Assembly: GCF_004027225.2 (NCBI RefSeq)
Contig: NC_044288.2
Location: forward strand, 7,685,744 to 7,749,743
From: Strigops habroptila
Taxonomy: Eukaryota; Chordata; Aves; Psittaciformes; Psittacidae
Direction of reading: 5' to 3'
DNA: 64,000 nucleotides
Shown: positions 1 to 11,025 of the stretch, in pieces
How the letters are laid out: the number at the start of each line of letters is the position of its first letter
How positions within the stretch are numbered: the first letter of the stretch is position 1
Made by a program: the position numbers and the translations under genes
Notes under the pieces: model-generated
The model's input: the letters and a program-made list of their open reading frames with translations, nothing else
Database searches by the model: none
Told to the model about the DNA's origin: nothing

Positions 1-1250
1 GTGCGGTGCAGTGCAGTGCGGTACTGTGCAGTGGGGCAGCGCGGGCAACACACGGGCAGCGGGACCACCCGGCCGCCCTCCAGCTCCCTGCTCGGGGCGG
101 CGGAACGCGCCGTCGGGGCCCGGAGCGACTCGCAGCCCCGGGCATCGCCTCGCCGGGCAGTGGCGGCAGTGGCCCCACTCTGGGGAACGCAGGGCAGCGG
201 GTCCCGCGGGAGGGGCCGGGAGGAGGTGACATTTCTCCGGCGGGGAGGCCCGCGGGCTGGCGCCCGAGGGACCAGAGGGACCGCCCGGGCCCGGGGACCC
301 GCTGGTGGCCGCCTCCGCCAGTCGCTCCCCGTGGCCTGGGCCGGTGCCTGTCGGTCGCTCGGCGCGGCGGGGCGAACCAGAACCAGCGGATCGAGGGGGC
401 GGCGGCTGTGGTGGCTCCGCAGCGCTGCCCCGGCGGTACCGGCTGCCGCCGGCCCGGGCCCCCTCCGCCCCACCAGGAGCTCGGGTTCGAAGTACCCGGC
501 ACCCCGTAAATCCCGTGAAACGCGGTGTCGAGCGCCGGGGGTAGTAAAACGAACGGGGGGCGCCAAGCGCTGCCGTGGGCGCTGCGGGTTGGAGGTTCGG
601 GAGGGATCCCCAGTACACCCAATACCCCGCCACATTCCCTCACGCCCCGAGAGATATCGCCCCGAAGTTGCCATAACTCCACCCGTGGGTGTTTCATTTT
701 TGCTCGGCCAGTTTTCACACCTCTTCAGGCACTTGATAGTCCGGGCTCGCTGAGGCTTTGGCAGGTCTGAAACCTGAAGTTCTTAAAAAAAACCCGAAAA
801 ACCTGCCGCTGGATTTAAAGTTTCCGAGAGCTCCACGAGGCTCAGTGACTGCAGACCGGGGGCCGGAGGGGCCGCTCTCCCGGGTCCCTGACATACCGCC
901 GCCAACCGGACCCTGCACTGGAGGGGGGGCGGCGCTGGCCGGGGCCCGGGCGGAGCGGTGACGGGCTGGGGAGGTGCTGCCCGCCGGGGCCGCCCGGAGC
1001 GGAGGGGACGGGGCGGCGGCTGCCGGCGGCGCCGAGGAGGGCTCCGGGAGGCAGCACCACGGACAGCACCGGGGGCTCCGGCCACCGCGGCGGCGGCACG
1101 GCCACCGCGGACAGCGCCAGGGGATGCGCGGGGCCGCGGTGTGTCCGCCCCGGGGCGCGCAGCGGGGAAGGGGCGCGGGGTCCCCGCGCTGCGGGAGGAG
1201 CGAGCTGGCAAAGCGGCCTCCTGCCGGCGCTGCGCTGGCTGTGGCAAAGC
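1..1250. promoter_or_regulatory. CpG island at left edge
   Basis: This stretch is very GC-rich and dense in CG dinucleotides, and it drops abruptly to AT-rich DNA near 1260. Long open frames run through it on both strands. They are rich in Pro, Ala, Gly and Arg with no recognisable domain, as expected from GC-rich DNA with few stops. Human synteny places POU4F3 beyond the 3' end of RBM27, so this may be the upstream flank of POU4F3 lying off the left edge. That is an inference: no POU or homeodomain coding sequence is visible here. Confidence 0.6.
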
Positions 1251-2803
1251 TGCAAGCCCTGATTTATGATAAAAAATTTAAAGGAAATCATTTATATTTC
1301 AGAGGGCCTAAATAGCTGCATGAAAGTTTTATCTAAAGTGGCACCATATTTATAGGCAGTCCTGCTGGGTTGGAAGTAATTAATAGAGGGATAAATTTCA
1401 GGCCTTTGTTTTGTTTTGTTTTGAATCCTTCCTCTCTCCAGTGCTGTCTGGTTAACACAGATAAAGAGGAGGATGCAAATGTGAAGCTGGGGGTAAAGCT
1501 GGAGGTAGCGCCCGTTGCTCAGAGCACGTCTCCCAGCCCTGGCTCCAGGATCATTTGCACTGGGCTGGCATCTTTTTTCCATCTCTCCGTTGTTGCTTCC
1601 TTCCCTTTCAAGCAAGGAGGAGACGGAGACCTGGCACGGTCCTTCCCCATTCCCGAGTGCTGTCCTGAGGCTGTGCTGCAGCTGAGCATCACCCCTTGGG
1701 TGTGGAGCTCGGGTTGGGGTCCCGGGTCTGAGCACTTGTCTGTCACAGCCCACCCGGACACACTCCCCGCTGCCTATTCCAAGCACAGGCTTTTCCTTCC
1801 CTCCTGATGGCAGCTGCTTTGAATGAAACCAGGCTGGGTAATGGAGCTGCCGAGCTCCCTGTAATTAAAGCTGTAAAATATTGATGTTCCTGGCCCTGTC
1901 TACTGCCGTTACACCTCACAACCAGGGGAGAGGAGTCCAAAGGATAAACAATAACAAGTTAAAAGAGCTCGGGTGGTTTGCCATCAGAAACTATCTGCAG
2001 GCTCAAAGGTGTCACTGCAATAGATTTCAGAGATCATTCACCTACTGGTAAATAATTAATGGTATTTCTGGAAGAAAAAACCCACCAAACCCTGATGAAA
2101 CATTACGAGTGACTCGTTGAAAATCTGAAGGAAAAATCACATTAAAAGTATGTGCTGTTTTATACTTGATCACGATTCAAAGGTTCTATCTGTTTTCCTA
2201 ACACACCAGAATATTCTGTTCTTATTTGGAATTTAACTCAAAGCCCATCACAGTCAGAGCACTGGCGGTAGGCTCTTGGCTTCATGGCATTAATTCAGTT
2301 TAGCTTAAAAATGCTATAGTAAATGCTTACACAGGCCTGATGGGAAGTTTGAAATATAACCACGTGTTACTTCACACACGGTTCATGCTGACTCCATGAC
2401 TTCATGCTGGCTGTGAGCAGCATTATCCATTACAGTCACAAAGGCAACATAACTTGCCCCATTGCATTTTCTTAAATTACTGTTTAAAACAACCACATAA
2501 TTTCCTGCAGATCTGGCTCCTCTGGAACAGACCATTGCAATACTCACCTTTTGAGATCTGTCAGTGAGCTAAAGCATAGCATAACACAAGGATACTTTCA
2601 CTTTGCTCGCGGGGGGAACAAAGGTGTACTCGCTTTCTGTCTCCTCTGCAGAGCCTTGGCTTCCTGCCCTGCCCACCCCAGGCCCCGGCAGGTTTCCTGT
2701 TGCCCTTGCATTTGTCTTCATTGGGCATCTGAAAAAGAAGGTGGTTTTTCCAGACCTCGCTCGAGATTCACACGGTATGTTCTGTTGCTGAGATGCAGCC
2801 TGT
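1251..2803. other. intergenic DNA, no gene seen
   Basis: No plausible exon was found. The sequence is AT-richer than the island and has several TAATTA-type homeodomain cores, for example near 1375, 1862 and 2054. It also has an E-box CACGTG near 2361. This is compatible with regulatory DNA beside a developmental transcription-factor gene but does not prove it. Confidence 0.4.
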
Positions 2804-3455
2804 TATCACAAAATCATAAATCACAGCCTGGTTTGTGGTGGAAGGGACCTAAGGCTCATCCAGTTCCAACCCCCTGCCACGAGCAGGGACACCTTCCACT
2901 AGAGCAGGTTGCTCCAAGCCCCTGTGTCCAACCTGGCCTTGAACACTGCCAGGGATGGGGCAGCCACAGCTTCTCTGGGCACCCTGTGCCAGCGCCTCAG
3001 CACCCTCACAGGGAAGAGCTTCTGCCTCAGAGCTCATCTCAATCTCCCCTCTGGCAGGTTAAAGCCATTCCCCTTGTCCTGTCCCTACAGGCCCTTGTCC
3101 AAAGCCCCTCTCCAGGTTTCCAGGAGCCCCTTTAGGCGCTGGAGCTGCTCTAAGGTCTCCCCTTCATGCAGCAGAGGGGCAGAATCCCCTCCCTGACCTG
3201 CTGCTCACGCTCTGGGGGTGCAGCCCAGCACGCGGGAGGGGTTCTGGGCTCAAGCACACACTGAAGCTGGGTCATGGGGAGCTTCTCCTCACCCAACACC
3301 CCCAAGTCTTTCTCCTCAGGCTGCTCCCTCCAGTCTCCTCTCAGCATGCATTTGTACTGGGATTGCCCTGACCCACAGCCAGGACCTTGCACTTGGCCTG
3401 GTTGAACTTCATGAGGTTCACATGGGTCTCCTCAAGCCTGTGATCTTGATCCACA
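2804..3455 (-). mobile_element. CR1 LINE 3' fragment with internal deletion
   Basis: Read on the minus strand, this is the 3' end of an avian CR1 non-LTR retrotransposon. From about 3450 the translation carries NLMKFNQAKCKVL and then EKDLGVL, the conserved C-terminal part of CR1 ORF2. It then jumps to the final ORF2 block (FPVRVLRRWHRVPREAV, about 2950-3030), followed by the short 3' tail. Several in-frame stops interrupt it. Compared with the remembered CR1 protein, the stretch between REVILPL and GDLI is missing, so there is an internal deletion of roughly 40 codons. The 3' end (2804-2822) carries degenerate copies of the short CR1 terminal repeat. The element is 5'-truncated and dead. The heavy divergence suggests an old insertion. 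Confidence 0.9.
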
Positions 3456-3597
3456 TGAGGGAAGAGTGACAAGTGCTGACTTTGGAAGGCTCCCGCGGAA
3501 CCTGGGTTTGCAAAGCACATTTCTAGAACCCTGAAAGCACAAGCCCCGCAGCACCCCGTATGATATGGCTGTTCCACTGCACAATCTGATCGAGGAA

Positions 3598-3700
3598 CTA
3601 TCTAGGATTACCCAGACAGTCAATTATTCATCAGCTAAATGGCCAAGCATCAATTACCTGGCTTGATTCTCTTATTCATTAAGGAGATTGAAGAGCCCAA
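3598..3700. promoter_or_regulatory. candidate regulatory element, homeodomain motifs
   Basis: Within about 100 bp there are a bicoid/OTX-type core GGATTA (near 3605), CAATTATTCAT (near 3621), CAATTACC (near 3650) and TTATTCATTAAGGAG (near 3672). The dense packing and the AT-rich patch within GC-richer flanks resemble a conserved vertebrate enhancer. The motifs are visible; the regulatory function and any link to POU4F3 are inference. Confidence 0.3.
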
Positions 3701-5344
3701 CTTAACAAAGGAACAAGAAAGTTGCAGCGTTACAGGAGCTGCCCGGCTCAGTAGCGGGGCTGCACCATGTCACAGAGGAGGGGTCTGACACGAGGAAGGC
3801 TCCGAGACAATAGGGTGTCACCAGAGCACTCGGGTTTAGAGGAGCAGGACCACGCCGCGTTAAACTGCTCCTGGTGTGGGTCAAGCGGGGCCTGGCCTGG
3901 AGGAGGCCTGGGAGGATGCAAGGTGTTTAAGGGGGCTCCGAAGAACTCAAAGGGTTAATGTGAGGGGCCATGGAGGGGCCATCCTCATTCTGGGAAGTTT
4001 TTAACAGAGTGGGGTGGGATAGAAACTGTTTCAGAGAGAAAAGCTGCAAGTGGCATCACCCGAAAGGTGCCACTCAGCAGATGCTCAGCCAGGTCCTGCA
4101 GCAGAGATCGTGCCAGCAGCTTCAGACAGGAGCCACCTCCCTGTGCACGCAGGCAGGAGCTGGGGGGGCTCAGCAGCTTGCTCAGGGTCACCACAGCCCA
4201 GGGCTGGGACAAACCTGGAGATGGGATGAACCGTGGAGCCGCAGGAGAGGGGTTCCTACTGGGGTGAAGCATGGAGCTGCAGGAGGGGGGTTCCCGTGAG
4301 TCCCTCTGGATTGTGGTGTCTGTGCTATTTCTGCACCAGTTGTGGATCTCAGTGCTGAGTCGTTAACAGCAGCGCAGCAACTAATCCGACTGCCACAAGC
4401 AGAGTTCACACCCTGTGCTTTCATCCCATGTCTTCCTCTCCCACAGTTTGTGTTTTGCTGCTCGCACCTCGTGTGGCTGAGACCTGGAAAGTCTGTAGCC
4501 AACAGCCCAAGGGGCAATCCTGTGGGTGCGAGGAGGGTGGGAAGCAGGATAATTGCACACAGGTCCTGTTGCTGATGGGCTGGGAGCAGCAGTGAGATTT
4601 CCCTCACAGCTCCTGCTCCATGAGGGTCCCCACGCACCAGCGCACTGAAGGAGCGGCAGCCGGGCTGGCTCCTGCCCTTCCTTCCAGCGGGAACGGGAGG
4701 TACCTGGAATTTGTGCATTGCTTCAGGTTGAACTCTAAGTGCTCGCTCTCATCCTCTGTAAGTAAAGACAAGATGAAGTTTTGCCGCCTGCACAGTAGGA
4801 GCTCTTGGAGAGCCAAGTCCCGGCTGTGCTCCTGGTCAGCGGCGGCTCCGTGGGGCTGAGCGGGTGTTTGCCAGGGCTAATCCTGCCTCCGAACTGAAAA
4901 GCTTTTAGCATCAGAAAAGCGTCGTGGCCATGTTAGAAAACGAGAGGTGCCAAAGCTGCACCGCAGCCCTGAAGCGCTTGTTTGATGGAGGCGGAACAAA
5001 GAGCCCGTCCTCAGCGGCAGCGCCTGCAAAGCTGGTGGAATCCGAGTTTTGGATCTTTCACTAGACAAGGTTTTGATTTGAGGTCCCCAGAACGCAGGAT
5101 GCCAGAGAGTTCATGCCAACAGGGAGGTCTTCTTGTACTCATTTGTAATGGGCATGAATTATAGAACTTGTTTCTTGTATCATTTCCTGAAATTAAAATT
5201 GTAACAAAGGCCACATTGGTGCTTGTTAAAAATAAACCTGACTTGGTCTCGATGGAGATAATAGGAGCAACATGACAGTATCTTCTGGGGGGGGGCAGAA
5301 CAGAGCCCTGATCTGTCAGGCTGCTCACTCTTCTTGTATTTGCT

Positions 5345-5475
5345 CCTAATTCTAGAAATGCATCTAAATGTAGTCTAACAGGACTCTGTTCCACAAGAAA
5401 TTAATGAGGAACAAACATTAATTATTCATGCCCTGAAACAGTAGGTCTGCTAATGTTTTTGCTAATCAACAAGTC
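5345..5475. promoter_or_regulatory. candidate enhancer with paired POU4F-like sites
   Basis: An octamer-like ATGCATCTAAAT lies near 5358, AATTAATGAG at 5399-5408, and ATTAATTATTCATG at 5417-5430. Read on the minus strand, the last gives ATGAATAATTAATG. This agrees at 13 of 16 positions with the POU4F consensus ATGCATAATTAATGAG as I remember it. The two sites face each other about 10 bp apart. POU4F3 is thought to autoregulate, and it should lie just off the left edge, so an autoregulatory enhancer is a reasonable but untested reading. Confidence 0.35.
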
Positions 5476-8062
5476 AAACAGCTGTATCTTTGTCAGGGTG
5501 ATCGTGGGGGGGATGGAGGAAGAACAACCTTGATGTGTTTTACCCGCCTGCCCCCAGAGCCTTGCCCTGGGTTTGTGCATCCCTCCCTCGGGAGCCCAGG
5601 ATTCCTGCTGCTTCCAATACCATCGAACCGGGACTCTGCAGCACACGGGCAGCTCCAGGGTGGGCCAGGCTCCGGTGAGGAAGCTCTGGGGAGCTCCTGG
5701 CTGGTTCTGTAGGAAAAACCAGGGGAATGAGACAAGGAAAACGAAAATTGAAGCAGAGGAAACTGCTTGGGATTGAAACGGGATTCGGCTGCTCTGGCCC
5801 AGAACGGAAAGCAGGTATTTGAACAAACCCCATGTTTGGCACTTCTGGTCTTTGTGCCCCCTGGGGGTCGGGGAGCCCTGCACCGGGGCAGGATGCAGAC
5901 GGGCTCCAGGTGCCCTTCCCTGCTGGGCCTTTATCGGGTGGATGTAGGGAATTGCACCTACAGGAATATCATGTTCAGATGTTTGACTGAACAGAACATG
6001 CTTAAAAAGTAGGGGCTTTGTTTAGAAAAATTACACTGTAAAACAGTCAAAGCACCATTCGAGAACAGTGGCTGCCAAACAAGAGCCCAAAACCTTACAC
6101 GAAATTAGGAATGTATTTCCTTCAAAGGGGCAAGAATTACCTTGCCAGAAAGGACACTGAGTCTTGTCACCCTTTACTCGGCTTCTCCCCACATAAACCA
6201 TCAGTTTGGTAAATCCATAAGGATTTGTTCCTTCCAGGACAGGCAAACCTCAGGCATTAATGTAGTTGTAGTTAAATTAACAAGTCTCACTACTTCACTC
6301 CCTGTCACATCGATCTCTGCAGGCTGACAGAGCTTCCACTGCACACAAACACAGCCCCAAAATACTTATTTTTAAGCCTAGGTATGCTCACAGTCACATG
6401 TGCTGTTATCCTGATCTAGACTTAACTCCCTCTTTCATGACAGACACCAACAGTTGGAAGTGGCCTCACTGAAGAAGTCCTCCTCACTCCTTTGACCCAC
6501 AGATAATCCAAAGCCACTTTAAAAAGCGAGAAGGAAGTGGACGAAGCTGTTGTCTGACATATCTTTAGCCACCAGAGAGCACACAGAGGTACGTTATGTT
6601 GAGCCGACTCCAAAGAACTTTCACACGAATTACTAAAATGCCAGAAATGTATAATTTATCAGCACTTAAATAAATCACGGGGCAGAAGTGCTTTAAGGTC
6701 ACTGGTGCAAGCAGCAGGGACCAGGCTATGACTAGCTTCAGAAGGTCGCTGGGCTCAGAGCTCCCAGCGGTGCTGCTCCAACATCGTCAGGGCGCAGCAA
6801 GACAGGGTGAGGAGGGCTTCGGATGAGTAACACCACAGCAGCCAAAGCCCCGGCCCAGGGGACGCTGCTGCCGGGCTGGAGCCTGTTTGTACAGTTCTCC
6901 GGTCGCACCAAGGCTGCAAGAACACATGAGCTGCGTGAGGCTGCAAATGTCCAATTTACTCGAGGGTCAAAAGCAAGAGAGCAAGCAGAAAATACTGAAG
7001 TCCAGGAGCAGTATATAAAACTCTATCATCATAACCAAGTTTCCCATTGTGAAAGCACATTTAAAATCGAATTGAAAGTAAAATAAGCAGACAAATCCCA
7101 GTGAAATGCATTAGACATGGTGACAGTCGCAGAAGATATTGCTTTAGAATAGATTTATGTGGAGTGTAACATAAACCCTGTTCTAGGTGGTTGCCAATGG
7201 ACATTCCTGGTGCCTGTGCAGCCCACCCTGACAATGGCACAAAGGGGTTGGTGCAACTGGCGCAAGGCAAGGAAGGGGCACCCCCAGAGAGCCCCATCCC
7301 TGCCGCCCATGGAGCTGTCACACTCACCTCTCAATGTCCCCTTACGACCCCTCCGAGAGGGAAAGGTTCCAAACTTCAATTACCAGCAAGGATGAATGTC
7401 CAAGAGCTGCAGGTTTATCAGGCAGAGGCTCTTCACTGAGGCAGAGCAGCCAGCTCCTGCTTTGGAACATTCCCATTGCAGGACCACCAAGGGACAAGGG
7501 AGATGGCAACACAAATGGTTATTAAACAGATGAGCAAGTTCCTTCCTCTCCTGCCCCTGTTCCTCAGAGCAAGAGGGCAGTGAAAGAAGGAGAAAGGAAG
7601 AATTCCTGTTCTTGCAAGATCTCTAGTCTGTTTTCAAAACCCATCCCAGCCCCCCAAGGAGACAGGGAAGGGGAGGGAAAAAGGCTTTTAAAAACCCAGG
7701 CACCAAAGAGCTGTATTGATGGAAGCCACGCAGGAAAGAGGAGGGAGTGATGGAAACTGGTGAAAGAAAACAAACCCCGAGAATAAGGTTGGTAACACAA
7801 TAAATGAGTTTTCAGGTCAATGCACAGAGGGGTTGGAGCTGGCACATCTGCAACTCCATCTTCATACACTTGCACGTCTCCCAGGCTATTTACTGAACCA
7901 AACTCACACAACACACATTCCACACACATACCTCCCCCCAAAAAAGTGATAACGCTCTTTCGGTGATGGTTGTCAGTTTTTTTGAATGGTTCTGCTGTCC
8001 AATTTATTTAAGTTAGAATTTTCTTTGTCTTTTCTAAACCTTGAACCATTCCATAGCGTATC

Positions 8063-8068
8063 TTTATT
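8063..8068 (-). promoter_or_regulatory. RBM27: RBM27 polyadenylation signal AATAAA
   Basis: On the minus strand GCAATAAAGATACG is followed within about 20 bases by a plausible cleavage region near 8045. It sits at the end of an AT-rich block. It is the most distal good hexamer before the sequence changes character. Confidence 0.6.
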
Positions 8069-10779
8069 GCAAAAAGTCAACATGCAGCTTAGAAATTCAG
8101 ATTGTAATCAATAAAACAAACATTACATATAGGAATTTAAATGTATAAACAGTTAGAAATTCAACAATATCTCCTATGATACTATTACACAAGTTCACAA
8201 TTTGTAAAAACTATAGTACAAGGTTACTATACACCAAGAGGATCTTTATTCCTTTTCACATGATTTTGGGGTTCTCAGCCCCTGCAGGCCACTGCTCCCA
8301 CGTGTCTCAGCTATCCTGCTTGGTTCTTTCTTTTTGCTTTGGTTAATGCCACAGGGAAGGGGAGGTAACTCTTCCTAACACCCTCCCTCGCTGCTCATAC
8401 CCCAGGTTCAGTGACACCTAATTCCACATTGCCTGTAAACACCCTGGCTGGTGCACACGAGTTCCCTTCCTGGCCATAAAGTTTGCCCAAGGTACTCCCT
8501 GAAAATACACCTGAATGTCAAGTGTTGCCACAAGACCAAAGCAAGCTGTACTGCCACCCTGCCTACTCAACAGCCAAAACTGAACCCCCCCCCAACGGTT
8601 CAATAGAGGCTAAAATAGAGGGAGCTCCCCAAGCCTTGGCAAACTGAAGGGCACTTCTGGGAGCTCCCCTTCTCCCTGAGCACCAGGAGCCAGGATCCGC
8701 TCTGCTGCCCATCACTTAGGCCCCCCTCACCCAACTGCTGTACCCCGTGCCCAGGCCAAGCGCTGGCACCACTCACTCCAGTGCCTCGGCAATTGGGAAC
8801 TGTGTTTGGGGTGTCACCTGAGGATTGCTGTCAGCCTGCCGGGGGGGCTGCCAGGGGGAAAAAATACACAAATGACATGAAGCTCTCACAGAACCCTTAA
8901 CTAAAGTTACCCCAACCCTTCCCCTCCTCACCCTGCACAGGCAGGGGCCTGTCCCTGGGCACAGCGGGTGCCCATCGGGTGCCACTTCCCAGCTAAAACC
9001 ATATGAAAAGGAATCCCATTCTACCTGCGCCAAAGGCTACTGCAGTTTCTTACAGCTCCATTCATCCACTGTAATTTTCATTTTCCAAATACAAAAATAC
9101 AACAATTCTTATTGAAATCTATCCGCTGGTAGTTTTAGTACACAAAAAAAGCAAAGTATTTACAAAATTATACAGTTTAAGAAAAAACTCTGTACAAAAA
9201 AATATATAAATCCTTTTGTTCCCTCTATTCTTTTTTAAACTGTCAGGACTCAAACGTTTGCTGCAATGGATTTTTCAAAACATACACTGAGCGAGCCACA
9301 GACATGACATTAGAGGTGAGGGGAGAACAGGCAGACAGTCTCCTAAGCAGGTAGGGTTGGTTTCCCCTTGTTTCTTTGCGTCTCTAATTTAGCCTCAGCA
9401 TTAGCAGGAGAGTCCTAATACATGAAGAGGGAGTTTCAGTGTGAAGAGACAGAATACTGGAAGACAAACTCCCTTCAGGTGACACAGCAACAGAAAGTGG
9501 TACAGGTTTGACTTTGGATACACCACAAATCCGGCACAAGGGTGGCAAGGGCAGGGCACTGCGAACCTGAAGGCACGCTCAGCTCCCTCTCACTGCCCAC
9601 GGTCAGAGCCAGGGCCATTAAAGGTTTTAATGCCTTATTATTCTTCAATTAGGAACTTGCTGGGAATTACCCTGGTAAGGAAGCTGGTTACCCAAGAGGA
9701 GAGCACTTCTGCACCGACATCCTGTTTATTCTGTACAGAAACGTACATGAAGTACTGAAAAGCATGGAGTACAAATGGGCAGCCAAGGAAAACGGTGCTG
9801 GGCAACGTGCTCATGAGCTGCAGAGCCACGGACCAGTGAAGACACATGGCTCGAGCCTCTGAACTTATCCTCACTGCTACCACAACACACACCATCCTGG
9901 GAGGGGGGGGTGTGTGTTCATAATGCTACAACAGTAAGGCAACTGAGAATGCAATGGTGCTCAGCTCAAATGTGTCAGAACAGAACTATGCTTGGAGATG
10001 AATTAATGACCTTCCAAAAGCAGCTCTGAACTCCTCTGAAGACTCTTCCCTCAAAGGCCTGGTTTGCTGCCAGCTGCTGAGCAGACACTGACATTCTGCT
10101 GCTCTTTTTGCTCCGAATGCTTCCTGGATTTGGTTTGAACATCCACGAGCATTTGGTAACAGGGAGAGGAGGAAGAGCTGCCATCGGCTGGGAGGTGGCT
10201 GCCAGTTCAGTTGGTATGGAACTCACTACATTTATGCTCACAAATACTGAAGTGCAGAGAACAGTAACTTAAACTTGAACCTTATACTGAAACTACAGAA
10301 GAAAATCAACAGTGAGAGAAGATTCACCCAAGTGTCATTGCTGATATTTTCTCTGAAGCAGAATTTGAAGAAACAGAGTGAACTGGTCAGTATTATAATA
10401 CCCTGTTAGATCATTTCTTCCATCTCCTCTCACTAAAAGCAGGACATTGAAACTGTGTGGCTTTCAAACATACTGAAATAAATGACTTATGAATCTAGCC
10501 ACAAATAACTCCTACAGTGTGATTCTGTATGAAATAAAATGCTACCCTTTTTCAATTAGCAAATGAGGCAATTTTTTCTTTCATAACATTTAATGAAAGT
10601 TTGTCTTTCCCCTAACCCCGTAATATTGCTAAATAAAACCTGTAGTATCTTTTCAATTATAAACTAACAAATCAATCACGTTATAAAAAAACCCAAAACA
10701 AGGTAATACAGGTGACAAAAAAGAGGACAAGAAAATATTAATATTTTCCCCCCTCTCTTTTTATCCTTCTTAAATAGGG

Positions 10780-10799
10780 AAAAAAAAAAAAAAAAAAAA
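10780..10799 (+). repeat. A20 homopolymer in the RBM27 3' UTR
   Basis: A run of 20 A on the plus strand (T on the transcript strand). It could be a simple repeat or the tail of an eroded retroelement; no element body is recognisable beside it. Confidence 0.8.
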
Positions 10800-11025
10800 T
10801 CACCACCCTGGTGAGCTTGATAATCATGTAAAAAGTTACTGGGCCTTTGGCTAGCTCAGGATCACAGCTCTATATCCGAAATGTTCTATAAGAAACTTTG
10901 CTCACTTTAAATCTTGTGGTTTGAAAGAAAGTAAAGCTTTTTTTGGCTCAAACTTCCTTAAATAAATGTTTAAAAGATGTAGCTTGAACTAAATTCCTAA
11001 AATTATACATTTCCAACATCAAGTT

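Larger units (their letters stand above)
3456..8044. other. intergenic DNA between CR1 and the RBM27 3' end
   Basis: No exon or RNA gene was recognised. Open frames here are short and lack conserved domains. Two AT-rich islands with clustered homeodomain cores stand out (3598-3700 and 5345-5475) and are listed separately. Near 7013 there is a TATA-like gtatataaaa, with no recognisable gene downstream of it. Confidence 0.5.
8045..11025 (-). other. RBM27: RBM27 3' UTR
   Basis: About 3 kb lies between the RBM27 stop codon and a convincing polyadenylation signal. On the minus strand it contains AT-rich blocks typical of a vertebrate 3' UTR (about 9040-9240 and 8090-8260), no splice-compatible coding exon, and a 20-base A run (plus strand) at 10780-10799. 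An earlier AATAAA on the minus strand (9725-9730) could give a shorter isoform. The extent is inferred from the signal position, not from transcripts. Confidence 0.65.

Noticed and set aside
478-500. tRNA B-box-like GGGTTCGAAGTACCC
   Set aside because: No matching A box or cloverleaf could be laid out around it. It lies in GC-rich island sequence.
1-1247. Long open frames on both strands of the left CpG island (up to 250 aa)
   Set aside because: GC-rich DNA has few stop codons. The translations are low-complexity Pro/Ala/Arg with no domain, and overlapping frames are equally open.
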